From positions 1-5,719 of the forward strand of contig JAESUV010000027.1 of assembly GCA_016762975.1 (NCBI GenBank): DNA of 5,719 nt. The letters run 5' to 3'. Source of the DNA: Gammaproteobacteria bacterium (GTDB lineage: Bacteria; Pseudomonadota; Gammaproteobacteria; Pseudomonadales; Pseudohongiellaceae). A program made the position numbers and the translations under genes. Below are positions 1 to 5,629 of the stretch, one piece after another (the first letter of the stretch is position 1; each line of letters begins with the position of its first letter). Under the pieces are notes generated by a model. It did not search any database and was not told the DNA's origin. It saw nothing but the letters and a program-made list of their open reading frames with translations.

Positions 1-162
1 ACCTATAGCGGAGTCGCGGTTTGGAACTTTCCGCAAGTAGATCCAATAATACTGCGTGCTTCCCTTTTACCAGAGGCTGAAGAATTACAGCCTCCTAACC
101 ATGGAAGGGAAGTTGGGTTCATCCGCCCACTCCACATTTTAGGTAGGTGGGCTCATTTGTAA
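1..162 (+). CDS. Partial 3' end of an unrecognised convergent gene
   Basis: The plus-strand frame starting at base 1 is open for 53 codons and ends at TAA (160-162); the start lies outside the window. I do not recognise the product. The tail carries TYSGVAVWNFPQVDPI near the edge and ends in LGRWAHL. By my hand count, GC is about 62% at codon position 1, 43% at position 2 and 42% at position 3, and G is common at position 1, which is the usual pattern of real coding sequence. The other two plus frames close within about 40 bases. It would overlap the tail of the minus-strand small gene by 24 bp in a convergent arrangement. Against it, 53 open codons can occur by chance, and the frame runs through a strong inverted repeat (59-112). 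Confidence 0.4.
   Translation, partial: TYSGVAVWNFPQVDPIILRASLLPEAEELQPPNHGREVGFIRPLHILGRWAHL
59..112. repeat. Long imperfect inverted repeat (hairpin)
   Basis: An outer 8-bp perfect stem, CTTCCCTT (59-66) with AAGGGAAG (105-112), encloses CCA/TGG (70-72 with 102-104) and an inner 7-bp stem, GAGGCTG (73-79) with CAGCCTC (88-94). The apical loop is 8 nt, and about seven unpaired bases (95-101) lie on one side. In total 18 base pairs fit in 54 nt. No run of T follows on either strand, so it is not a standard intrinsic terminator. It lies downstream of the minus-strand operon and inside the possible plus-strand partial gene. It could be an mRNA 3'-end structure or a remnant of a small repeat element. 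Confidence 0.5.
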
Positions 163-351
163 TGCCAGAGCCTTTATCCTAAATTTCACGCACTCCACCT
201 CTGAGCTTAGTGAGCTTAGTGATCTTTCTCGTTCATGAACGTGCTCCAACGGGTCATTGTCCAAAGCCGACACCCAAGAATAAAACTGTGCTTTGAATTT
301 TCCCCACGGGGATTCTCTTTTACTTTCTTCAATACGAGTTTGATCTGTCAT
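139..351 (-). CDS. Small hypothetical protein, 70 aa, charged, possible coiled coil
   Basis: I do not recognise this protein. It starts at ATG (349-351) with AGAGGA seven nt upstream, one of the best ribosome binding sites in the window, which argues that the frame is real. There is no signal peptide or membrane span, so it is probably cytoplasmic or peripheral. The N-terminal part (1-15) is polar and charged. Residues 20-34 are aromatic-rich (KAQFYSWVSALDNDP). Residues about 36-66 are highly charged with spaced Leu/Val/Ile and could form an amphipathic helix or short coiled coil. An in-frame 9-bp duplication gives the repeat LSSLSS. It is the last minus-strand gene, 69 bp after the barrel gene, and may be co-transcribed with it. 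A separate promoter was not found. Confidence 0.6.
   Translation of the reverse strand: MTDQTRIEESKRESPWGKFKAQFYSWVSALDNDPLEHVHERERSLSSLSSEVECVKFRIKALALQMSPPT
202..219. repeat. 9-bp tandem duplication inside the small gene
   Basis: TGAGCTTAG occurs twice back to back (202-210 and 211-219), followed by a further TGA. The unit is three codons long, so it keeps the frame and encodes LSS twice in the 70-residue protein. It looks like a recent slippage duplication. It would shift any helical heptad by three residues. Confidence 0.85.
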
Positions 352-358
352 TGCAATA

Positions 359-364
359 TCCTCT
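359..364 (-). promoter_or_regulatory. Ribosome binding site of the small gene
   Basis: AGAGGA on the minus strand lies seven nt before the ATG at 351. It is purine-rich, complementary to the 16S rRNA 3' end and well spaced. It is the main support for translation of the 70-residue frame. Confidence 0.6.
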
Positions 365-377
365 TGATTGATTAATT

Positions 378-402
378 AGTAGCACCGATTGTTAGTGCTA
401 CT
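378..402. repeat. Perfect inverted repeat between the barrel gene and the small gene
   Basis: AGTAGCAC (378-385) and GTGCTACT (395-402) form a perfect 8-bp stem with a 9-nt loop. The repeat begins 18 bp beyond the barrel gene's stop codon and ends about 13 bp before the small gene's ribosome binding site. On the minus strand the stem is followed by an A/T-rich stretch but no run of T, so an efficient intrinsic terminator is unlikely. It may be an intercistronic structure that stabilises upstream mRNA and lowers expression of the small gene, or a DNA operator. It does not resemble the ATGCAT-type operators upstream. Confidence 0.5.
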
Positions 403-420
403 TATGTTGAAAAACCGCCA

Positions 421-1725
421 CTAATACCCAAATTCGATTCCCACTGAAACACGGTCGTTTTCTTTAAACTGACCAAAAATCCCCTTCGACGAACCAAAGA
501 AGATGTCTGAGCCAACGGTAAAACGAAAATTTGTACTCCAATCATATTCTAGAGACAACTGGAGCAAGCCATCGTCTTGGCTCATGCTTTGAATCAATAG
601 AATTTCTGCCAGAATTGAATCGTTCATGAAATTCCGGCGCACTAAAAAAGTACCAGTTGTACTAATTTTTTCGCGCACCAGCCCGGCAGAATCGTTGCTA
701 ACTATTGACTGGAATACTTGCGCACTTACAAACCAATCCCGCCAGCCTTGATAGTCGAGACCGAAGACATAGGAAAACTCGGCACTTTGCATGATGCCGT
801 CACTGCTCGAGGGATCATTAGTGAGGAAGAATCGATCGCTTGAATACCCCAGCTCTCCTCTTACGGTTGTATTACCAAAAACATTTGAGAAGCTGCCTCC
901 CAGCAAATGCGTTCGTTCATATAAAGGCGCGATGCTTATGCCCGAGTCATCACGAGCTTGATACAGAACTGGCTGATCCTGATAATGATAGAGATAGTTC
1001 AGTGACAGGTCCCAGCTTCCAACAAAGGCCGACAAACGTACCCCGGCATCAGCATCCATGAATGTTCTGCCGGGTTTGTTAGTCTTCTCTACAGTGACCG
1101 GGACCCCCAGTTGAAGTTCGGGAACAAACTGCGGCGAACGAATTTGGAAACTAGTATTTGGGTTCGCGAATTCGTCGTAACTTTGATCGGGAATCAACAA
1201 AAACTGCGCGGTCCAGTTTTTATCGAGAGGAATTTCTGCGTTAATAATCCACAATGGAATTCTATAGTCCTCGAAGTCCGGAAGAATAAACTCTCTTAAG
1301 TCCAAGGGATTGATGACATCTAGAACTCGCAATCCGTCAGCCTGCCCCCAAACTATCTGCTGCTTGCCAAGTCGCCAGTATGCCCCTGCCCATTCGGCAT
1401 CAAGATAGAACTCGCGCAATTCGAAATCACTGTGAGAACTTCCGCCATCAAAGCCTAGTGCCAATTCGGCATCGAAACGAGCTCTCGCTATAACCGTAAG
1501 GCTAGTCGAGTCCGATAGGTCTAGATCTATTCGTGGCAGTATCGTCGTTTGATTTTTCTGCGCACCGCCTTCACTGCTGTTCATCGAGAACTGCTGATCT
1601 ATAGTTATACTGAAATCGACCTGATCTATAGTGTCCCAGCGTATTTGAGCAACAATTGTTTGGCTACATAACAAGTTTGCAGCAGTAGCGACTAGTGTCA
1701 CTCTGGCTATTTGCAACAAGCTCAC
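421..1725 (-). CDS. DUF1302-like outer-membrane beta-barrel protein
   Basis: This 434-residue protein is predicted to sit in the outer membrane. Residues 1-26 look like a signal peptide: Arg8, a hydrophobic stretch from V9 to about L19, and cleavage near IVA|QIRW. The rest alternates polar and hydrophobic residues with many aromatics, as in transmembrane beta strands, and ends in the aromatic-terminated segment VGIEFGY expected for BAM-assembled barrels. A conserved-looking block at about 118-159 (RLGKQQIVWGQ, then INPLDLREF, then RIPLW) resembles DUF1302-type proteins encoded beside RND exporters, although 434 residues is short for that family. The start is GTG at 1723-1725, one base after the exporter's TAA stop, so translation is probably coupled. 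NLLC at 17-20 is not a proper lipobox. The likely role is outer-membrane acceptor or channel for the exporter's cargo, inferred from position. Cargo is unknown. Confidence 0.78.
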   Translation of the reverse strand: MSLLQIARVTLVATAANLLCSQTIVAQIRWDTIDQVDFSITIDQQFSMNSSEGGAQKNQTTILPRIDLDLSDSTSLTVIARARFDAELALGFDGGSSHSDFELREFYLDAEWAGAYWRLGKQQIVWGQADGLRVLDVINPLDLREFILPDFEDYRIPLWIINAEIPLDKNWTAQFLLIPDQSYDEFANPNTSFQIRSPQFVPELQLGVPVTVEKTNKPGRTFMDADAGVRLSAFVGSWDLSLNYLYHYQDQPVLYQARDDSGISIAPLYERTHLLGGSFSNVFGNTTVRGELGYSSDRFFLTNDPSSSDGIMQSAEFSYVFGLDYQGWRDWFVSAQVFQSIVSNDSAGLVREKISTTGTFLVRRNFMNDSILAEILLIQSMSQDDGLLQLSLEYDWSTNFRFTVGSDIFFGSSKGIFGQFKENDRVSVGIEFGY

Positions 1726-1726
1726 G

Positions 1727-4700
1727 TTACCGACCCCGCGCTAAAGCGCGCTGGGTAAATACTCGATCATCTATCACTGAGTCATAGTCAACTTCGCTGA
1801 AAATAAACGCTGTGTGATGACCAGTCTTGTGATTTTGAATCTCAAGTCTATGACGAGTCCAGATTCCATTAACCTGACGAACATCACTGATCTTAAGCGA
1901 CTTAAGCGGCTCGTTCTTGGGATCCCAATAATCAGCCTTGATTACCATCCAGTTTGAAACATCCACCCAAAATTCAGTGCGCCCGTAACCCAGCTCCTTG
2001 GCAATCTCCTCGTTTCTGGGAGTTGATTGCAGCTTTAGAGTGGAAATTCCATCCAGGTTTTCTTCACCGACTAAGCTAAAGTCGAAGTCGGCGGGCTCTA
2101 GCCTGCCTTCCAACTTTATGTCCTCGTAAGTGAAATCAGTTCCTAGAAAGTAATCTCCCCGGTCCGAAGACGAGATGCGTCGGGTCTTGCGTACCGCCGG
2201 CAAGTAGAGCCATTGATCATCATCAATTTCAGGGTCTGGGTAGTCCCAAGTAAGAAAAGCCGTGTCTTTGACGTTAGATGGGCTCTCGTAGAACAGTATT
2301 GATTGCTTCTCTTCACCAAAATATTTGCGGTAGCCAAAAGTTTCCCTGACCCGTTCACGACCGCGTCTATCTGTTAGATGCATAACCAATTTACGGCTTA
2401 CATACTCACCATCGTCCACATCGTTTATGCGTTGCACTATTTCATCAGCGGTAAGGCTTTCTGCCGCGTCCACTACAGATGGCAGCGCGAAGAATCCACC
2501 TAGGCCAATCATGAGCACCGCCACTGTTGCTCTGATTAATCCACCATTATTCGCTGCAACACCCGGCTCGGGAGCCTTCATGAAGGAGGGCTGAAACACA
2601 GTTACCAGCGCGGGCAGCAAGGTCATACTTGCGAGAAAACTAGTAGCAACAGACAGCGCTACGATCACTCCGAAATTCGCTAGCGGCACAACCTGGCTGG
2701 TTATCAACACTCCGAAGCCACAGGATATGGCTAAGAAGTTGAATAACAATGCACGACCAGTGCTCGGGTAGAACTCGGACAAGACCCTATCGCTATCTCC
2801 GGCGAATTCTCGGTTTAGATCGCGCAATCTATCCAAGGTGTGGATAGCGAAATCTACGCCTAGCCCAATGGCGACAGAAGCAAACATTGATGTGCCAATA
2901 CCTAGCCGGATTCCCAGAAATACCATGGCGGAGTAGACCAACAATATGGAACCTACAACAGGTATCAGTGTGTAGATGCCCGCCGTGATGGACTGGAACA
3001 ACAGTGCTGCCACTGCCCATACCAAAAATAGGGCAATTACTACACCTACAAAATGGCTCTGTCCGAGACCCTTGATCCAGTGGTAGCTGACATTTACGCG
3101 TCCAGACAATGTTGCGTGAATTTCGTCGCTATTAAATTCTTCTGCAATATACCGCTCCAGGCTGAGCACTGCCCCTCTGGTATCCTGATAGCTTCCTGCA
3201 TTCATATTGATACGTATGTTTGCCAGCTTGTAGTCGTAATCTACTTCTTCTTCGAAGTCAGTAGGGTCTGATGTAGCGGAGTACAATAGAAAGTACTGAG
3301 CAACTGAATCACTGCTCACTGGCAATTTATACTCACTGCTATCGCCACCGTTTATCGACCTGTTCATCTGCTTAAGATAATCGACTATGGAAGTGGAACC
3401 CTGCACGTGAGGCAATGACTCTGCATACACTTGCAAAGCTTCCATCTTGCGCAAATTCTCCGGGATGAAAAGACCTTCTATCTGGCCAGTCTCAATCACT
3501 ATGTCCAGCGTGTTGGTGCCATCCATGTGGCTGTTGATCGCCTCATTGGCAAGGTAGATATCTTCACTTGGATGAAATGTATCGATCCGGTCTTCATCCA
3601 CCACCAGGTAACTGGAAGAAAATAGCCCACTCACCGCCAGGATTCCGAATATTGAAATAATGGCGCGAGGATAATTTCTAGTCAGCCTCCCAAGGCCACT
3701 CATTATCCGAGCAAAGAATTCCTCTCGGCCGGCCTGGTGTCTTTCAATAAAGTGCCTGCTCACCTGTGCTTTAGTGAGCATCATTGCAGCGGGTAGGAAG
3801 ACCAGGGAATACACTCCTGCAACCAGTACTCCAAAGGCCGTAAACAGTCCGAAATATTTGAAAGGAGGCATGTAGGCGGCGAAATAGAGCCCTAGAAAAC
3901 CTGCCATAGTCGTCAGAGTGGTTAGCGTAACGGGGCGCCACATTTTCAACATTGTTTCGACTACGAGTTGTCGCCGATCTTCATTCGGCCGCGTTGCCTG
4001 AAGGTCGTAGTAGTGACTATAGATGTGAATCGCATCCGCTACGGAAATACCAATAAGAATTACTGGCAGCGCATTGGTGATTACAAAAAATGCGACGTTA
4101 GACGCTGCCATGACGCTCAATGTCATTAGCACTGACGCCGCGATAATAATGTTGCCCGTCAGTGCAGGGCTGAATCTGCGGAAGGCGAAAATAATTATCA
4201 AGGTGATGATTAGCCCTGCCAATGGATTGAGTCGCTGCGCGTCGTTGTCGATGTAGCTACCCAGATATCCTGCAATTGCTCCTTCGCCGGCTACATGAAT
4301 TTGTTCATTTTCCGAAACTGGAGCACGATCAACGATTGCCAAAATCTCGGCATAGGTGTCTTCAGCCAGCAGTTCATCGCGCATTTCCGCGACTATCAAT
4401 GTTGCCTTGCCGTCCTTAGAGACGATGCTTCCCTGATAGAGCGGGAAATCACTAATTGCCTGACGTAACAAGTTCGCTTCAATCTGGGTGGCGGGCACGG
4501 GATCAAAAAAATCTGATACGTCCATGCCGTACTCGGTACCAACAATATTCTTCTCGGTAGCGAGACTAGTTACTCTGTCGCTATCGATATTCGAAAGCCT
4601 ACTCACTTCCGTGCTCAGCCAATCCACTAAAGACAGCGTGACTGGGTTGAAGATGCCTTCCTTATCTTCGTTAATCACCGCTATTACCAGTGGATCGCTG

Positions 4701-4912
4701 AGCCCGAATTGCTCCTTAACTTTATCTCTGTATATCAATGCGGGGTTGTCTGGCGCCAGAAAGGCATCAGCTCGCGTGTCCTTCACTAACTGTGGCAAAT
4801 AACTCAAGGTCAGCGCCATAAGAAGCAGACTAACAGCGACTACCTTCCTTGGGTGATCAACTAGAAATTCAAAGAATGGAGACAGCGGGTTTGTGTTTGC
4901 TTGAGTATTCAT
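1727..4912 (-). CDS. MMPL-type RND lipid exporter fused to a LolA-like periplasmic domain
   Basis: The 1061-residue product (numbered from ATG 4910-4912) has the duplicated RND layout. TM1 is at about 23-41, a large periplasmic domain at 42-230, TM2-6 at about 231-378, TM7 at 416-435, a second periplasmic domain at 436-620 and TM8-12 at 621-772. TM4 carries GISVADAIH (Asp293) and TM10 GLGVDFAIH (Asp687), the expected positions of proton-relay acids. After a linker (773-792), a thirteenth hydrophobic segment (793-812) ends in a signal-peptidase-like VDA|AE. Residues about 821-1061 resemble LolA_like (outer membrane lipoprotein-sorting) proteins, including WLYLPAVRKTRRIS and a C-terminal VFTQRAL. 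In related clusters the two parts are usually separate genes. The role is probably proton-driven export of a lipid or hydrophobic compound. The frame also opens at GTG 4960 and ATG 4927, but only ATG 4912 has a Shine-Dalgarno-like GGGAA (8 nt), and the longer forms run through an operator. Confidence 0.9.
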   Translation of the reverse strand: MNTQANTNPLSPFFEFLVDHPRKVVAVSLLLMALTLSYLPQLVKDTRADAFLAPDNPALIYRDKVKEQFGLSDPLVIAVINEDKEGIFNPVTLSLVDWLSTEVSRLSNIDSDRVTSLATEKNIVGTEYGMDVSDFFDPVPATQIEANLLRQAISDFPLYQGSIVSKDGKATLIVAEMRDELLAEDTYAEILAIVDRAPVSENEQIHVAGEGAIAGYLGSYIDNDAQRLNPLAGLIITLIIIFAFRRFSPALTGNIIIAASVLMTLSVMAASNVAFFVITNALPVILIGISVADAIHIYSHYYDLQATRPNEDRRQLVVETMLKMWRPVTLTTLTTMAGFLGLYFAAYMPPFKYFGLFTAFGVLVAGVYSLVFLPAAMMLTKAQVSRHFIERHQAGREEFFARIMSGLGRLTRNYPRAIISIFGILAVSGLFSSSYLVVDEDRIDTFHPSEDIYLANEAINSHMDGTNTLDIVIETGQIEGLFIPENLRKMEALQVYAESLPHVQGSTSIVDYLKQMNRSINGGDSSEYKLPVSSDSVAQYFLLYSATSDPTDFEEEVDYDYKLANIRINMNAGSYQDTRGAVLSLERYIAEEFNSDEIHATLSGRVNVSYHWIKGLGQSHFVGVVIALFLVWAVAALLFQSITAGIYTLIPVVGSILLVYSAMVFLGIRLGIGTSMFASVAIGLGVDFAIHTLDRLRDLNREFAGDSDRVLSEFYPSTGRALLFNFLAISCGFGVLITSQVVPLANFGVIVALSVATSFLASMTLLPALVTVFQPSFMKAPEPGVAANNGGLIRATVAVLMIGLGGFFALPSVVDAAESLTADEIVQRINDVDDGEYVSRKLVMHLTDRRGRERVRETFGYRKYFGEEKQSILFYESPSNVKDTAFLTWDYPDPEIDDDQWLYLPAVRKTRRISSSDRGDYFLGTDFTYEDIKLEGRLEPADFDFSLVGEENLDGISTLKLQSTPRNEEIAKELGYGRTEFWVDVSNWMVIKADYWDPKNEPLKSLKISDVRQVNGIWTRHRLEIQNHKTGHHTAFIFSEVDYDSVIDDRVFTQRALARGR

Positions 4913-4924
4913 ATCGTCATTTCC

Positions 4925-4938
4925 CATGTATATGCATG
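4925..4938. promoter_or_regulatory. Putative MarR operator O1, upstream of the exporter gene
   Basis: CATGTATATGCATG is a 14-bp dyad with 6 of 7 pairs matching, centred between 4931 and 4932. Its 12-bp core matches the marR promoter operator at 11 of 12 positions. It ends 12 bp before the preferred exporter start codon, so bound repressor would block a promoter or early elongation. Assigning it to the neighbouring MarR protein is an inference. Confidence 0.55.
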
Positions 4939-4964
4939 TATTTTTTGTTAACTGCCACACTCAA
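4935..4964 (-). promoter_or_regulatory. Weak candidate promoter of the transport operon
   Basis: TTGAGT (4959-4964) and TACATG (4935-4940) are 18 bp apart on the minus strand; the -10 part overlaps operator O1. Transcription would begin near 4928, giving a short leader before ATG 4912. The -10 match is poor (3 of 6). An alternative pair further upstream, TTGCTG (4996-5001) and TATGAA (4973-4978) with a 17-bp spacer, would place O1 in the early transcribed region. I cannot choose between them. Confidence 0.25.
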
Positions 4965-5105
4965 GTGACAGATTCATATTCCAGTAAAGTATTCGCAGCA
5001 AAGGTCTAATCACAGTGCCGCTCGCTACCTCAACATCCTGCTAACGAGTTATTGACATCTTAGTAACAAAAACCTAGCTAGTGCCTTTTGGTCAGGCCCG
5101 TACAA

Positions 5106-5123
5106 TAAATTTATATGCATGTA
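5106..5123. promoter_or_regulatory. Putative secondary MarR operator O2
   Basis: This dyad, centred between 5114 and 5115, has 6 of 9 pairs matching, with one perfect ATGCAT half-site (5115-5120) and one degenerate half (ATTTAT). The 12-mer TATATGCATGTA at 5112-5123 is identical to 4929-4940 at operator O1, 183 bp away. It lies 33 bp beyond the marR stop codon, in the gap before the exporter gene. It could be an auxiliary site for cooperative binding or looping. Confidence 0.4.
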
Positions 5124-5156
5124 ATATTCGGTAAGCCCTGCACAAACACACGCCCC

Positions 5157-5567
5157 TTAGCTCATCAGGCCAGCCACCAACATCGATGCGGCTATTATCT
5201 GCTCAGTGGATTTCTCGCCGAGTCGCTGTCTCACGTTTTTCTGTGCCTTCTGCCAACACTTTCTTCCATCTATATAAAGCTGCTTACCTGCCGGCGTCAG
5301 CGAAAGAATTTTGACACGCAGGTCTTTACCGGGACGTACTTCTATAAACCCATCCCTGATTAATGGCTTCAAATTCCGCGAAAGAGTAGTCTGATCAATC
5401 AGCATAACTTCCTGTAATTCACTATTGGTCGTTGTCTTCATCCTGTTGACAATTCTCAGAACCGTAAACTGCCCCCCATTGAGTCCACATGATTGCAAAT
5501 ACCCGTCATACAGTTTGTTCAATACCCGATTAGCTTTACGCATATTGAAATTCATGCACTCTTCCAT
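5157..5567 (-). CDS. MarR-family winged-helix transcriptional regulator
   Basis: At 136 residues this is a typical MarR length. The N-terminal helix (about 6-24, NFNMRKANRVLNKLYDGYL) and the C-terminal helices (about 94-136) should form the dimer interface. The winged helix-turn-helix spans roughly 33-94: helix TNSELQEVMLID (47-58), recognition helix QTTLSRNLKPLIRDGF (59-74), and a wing with the family-typical pattern RPGKDLRVKILSLTPAG (78-94). Three cysteines (4, 27, 104) are present; whether any senses redox is unknown. The start ATG at 5565-5567 has a weak ribosome binding site. ATG at 5553-5555, preceded by GGAAG, is an alternative, but the longer form keeps N-terminal residues that resemble related MarR proteins. 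The gene lies upstream of and codirectional with the transport genes and has an operator in its own promoter, so it probably represses both until a small hydrophobic ligand binds. Confidence 0.9.
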   Translation of the reverse strand: MEECMNFNMRKANRVLNKLYDGYLQSCGLNGGQFTVLRIVNRMKTTTNSELQEVMLIDQTTLSRNLKPLIRDGFIEVRPGKDLRVKILSLTPAGKQLYIDGRKCWQKAQKNVRQRLGEKSTEQIIAASMLVAGLMS

Positions 5568-5600
5568 CTTGTCCGTTCTCAGTGGTTTTCAGTACCGAGA

Positions 5601-5629
5601 ATAGTTGCATGCATATGCATACATGTCAA
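5601..5629 (-). promoter_or_regulatory. Promoter of the marR gene
   Basis: On the minus strand a perfect -35 TTGACA (5624-5629) is followed after exactly 17 bp by AACTAT (5601-5606), a weak -10 helped by an extended -10 TG one base upstream. Transcription would start near 5594, about 27 nt before the start codon. The spacer is almost entirely an operator palindrome. Confidence 0.6.
5606..5623. promoter_or_regulatory. Putative MarR autoregulatory operator O3
   Basis: TGCATGCATATGCATACA is an 18-bp dyad with 8 of 9 pairs matching, and its core ATGCATATGCAT (5609-5620) is perfect. It fills the spacer between the -35 and -10 of the marR promoter, so a dimer bound here would exclude RNA polymerase. 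This is the usual autorepression geometry for MarR proteins. It is the best of three related sites in the window. Confidence 0.65.

Noticed and set aside
3..122. A 39-residue minus-strand frame starting at ATG 122 with GGAG seven nt upstream.
   Set aside because: The ribosome binding site is good, but the product is very short and low in hydrophobic core residues, runs through the large hairpin and lies opposite a more coding-like plus frame. Not enough support to call a gene.
88..135. tRNA-like bits: CTCCTAA like an Arg anticodon loop, GGGTTC and a terminal CCA.
   Set aside because: The anticodon stem does not pair, the spacing to the T arm is wrong, the T loop lacks its conserved A, and there is no acceptor or D arm.
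436..497. NLLC near the barrel protein's N-terminus (residues 17-20, DNA near 1666-1677) considered as a lipoprotein lipobox.
   Set aside because: The residue before Cys is Leu, not Gly, Ala or Ser, and a better signal peptidase I site follows. The C-terminal coding end at these coordinates shows a normal barrel terminus.
4488..4802. A 104-codon plus-strand open frame, and other plus-strand frames inside the exporter and barrel genes.
   Set aside because: They lie opposite strongly supported genes, have no recognisable motifs and are explained as antisense shadows.
5060..5095. CTAGCTAG palindrome next to a run of five T on the minus strand, considered as a terminator between marR and the exporter.
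   Set aside because: The palindrome has no loop and cannot form a stable hairpin, and the flanking bases do not pair further.
5576..5601. Dyad TTCTC/GAGAA in the marR leader, considered as a second operator or attenuator.
   Set aside because: Only 5 bp pair cleanly across a long loop, and it straddles the predicted transcription start.
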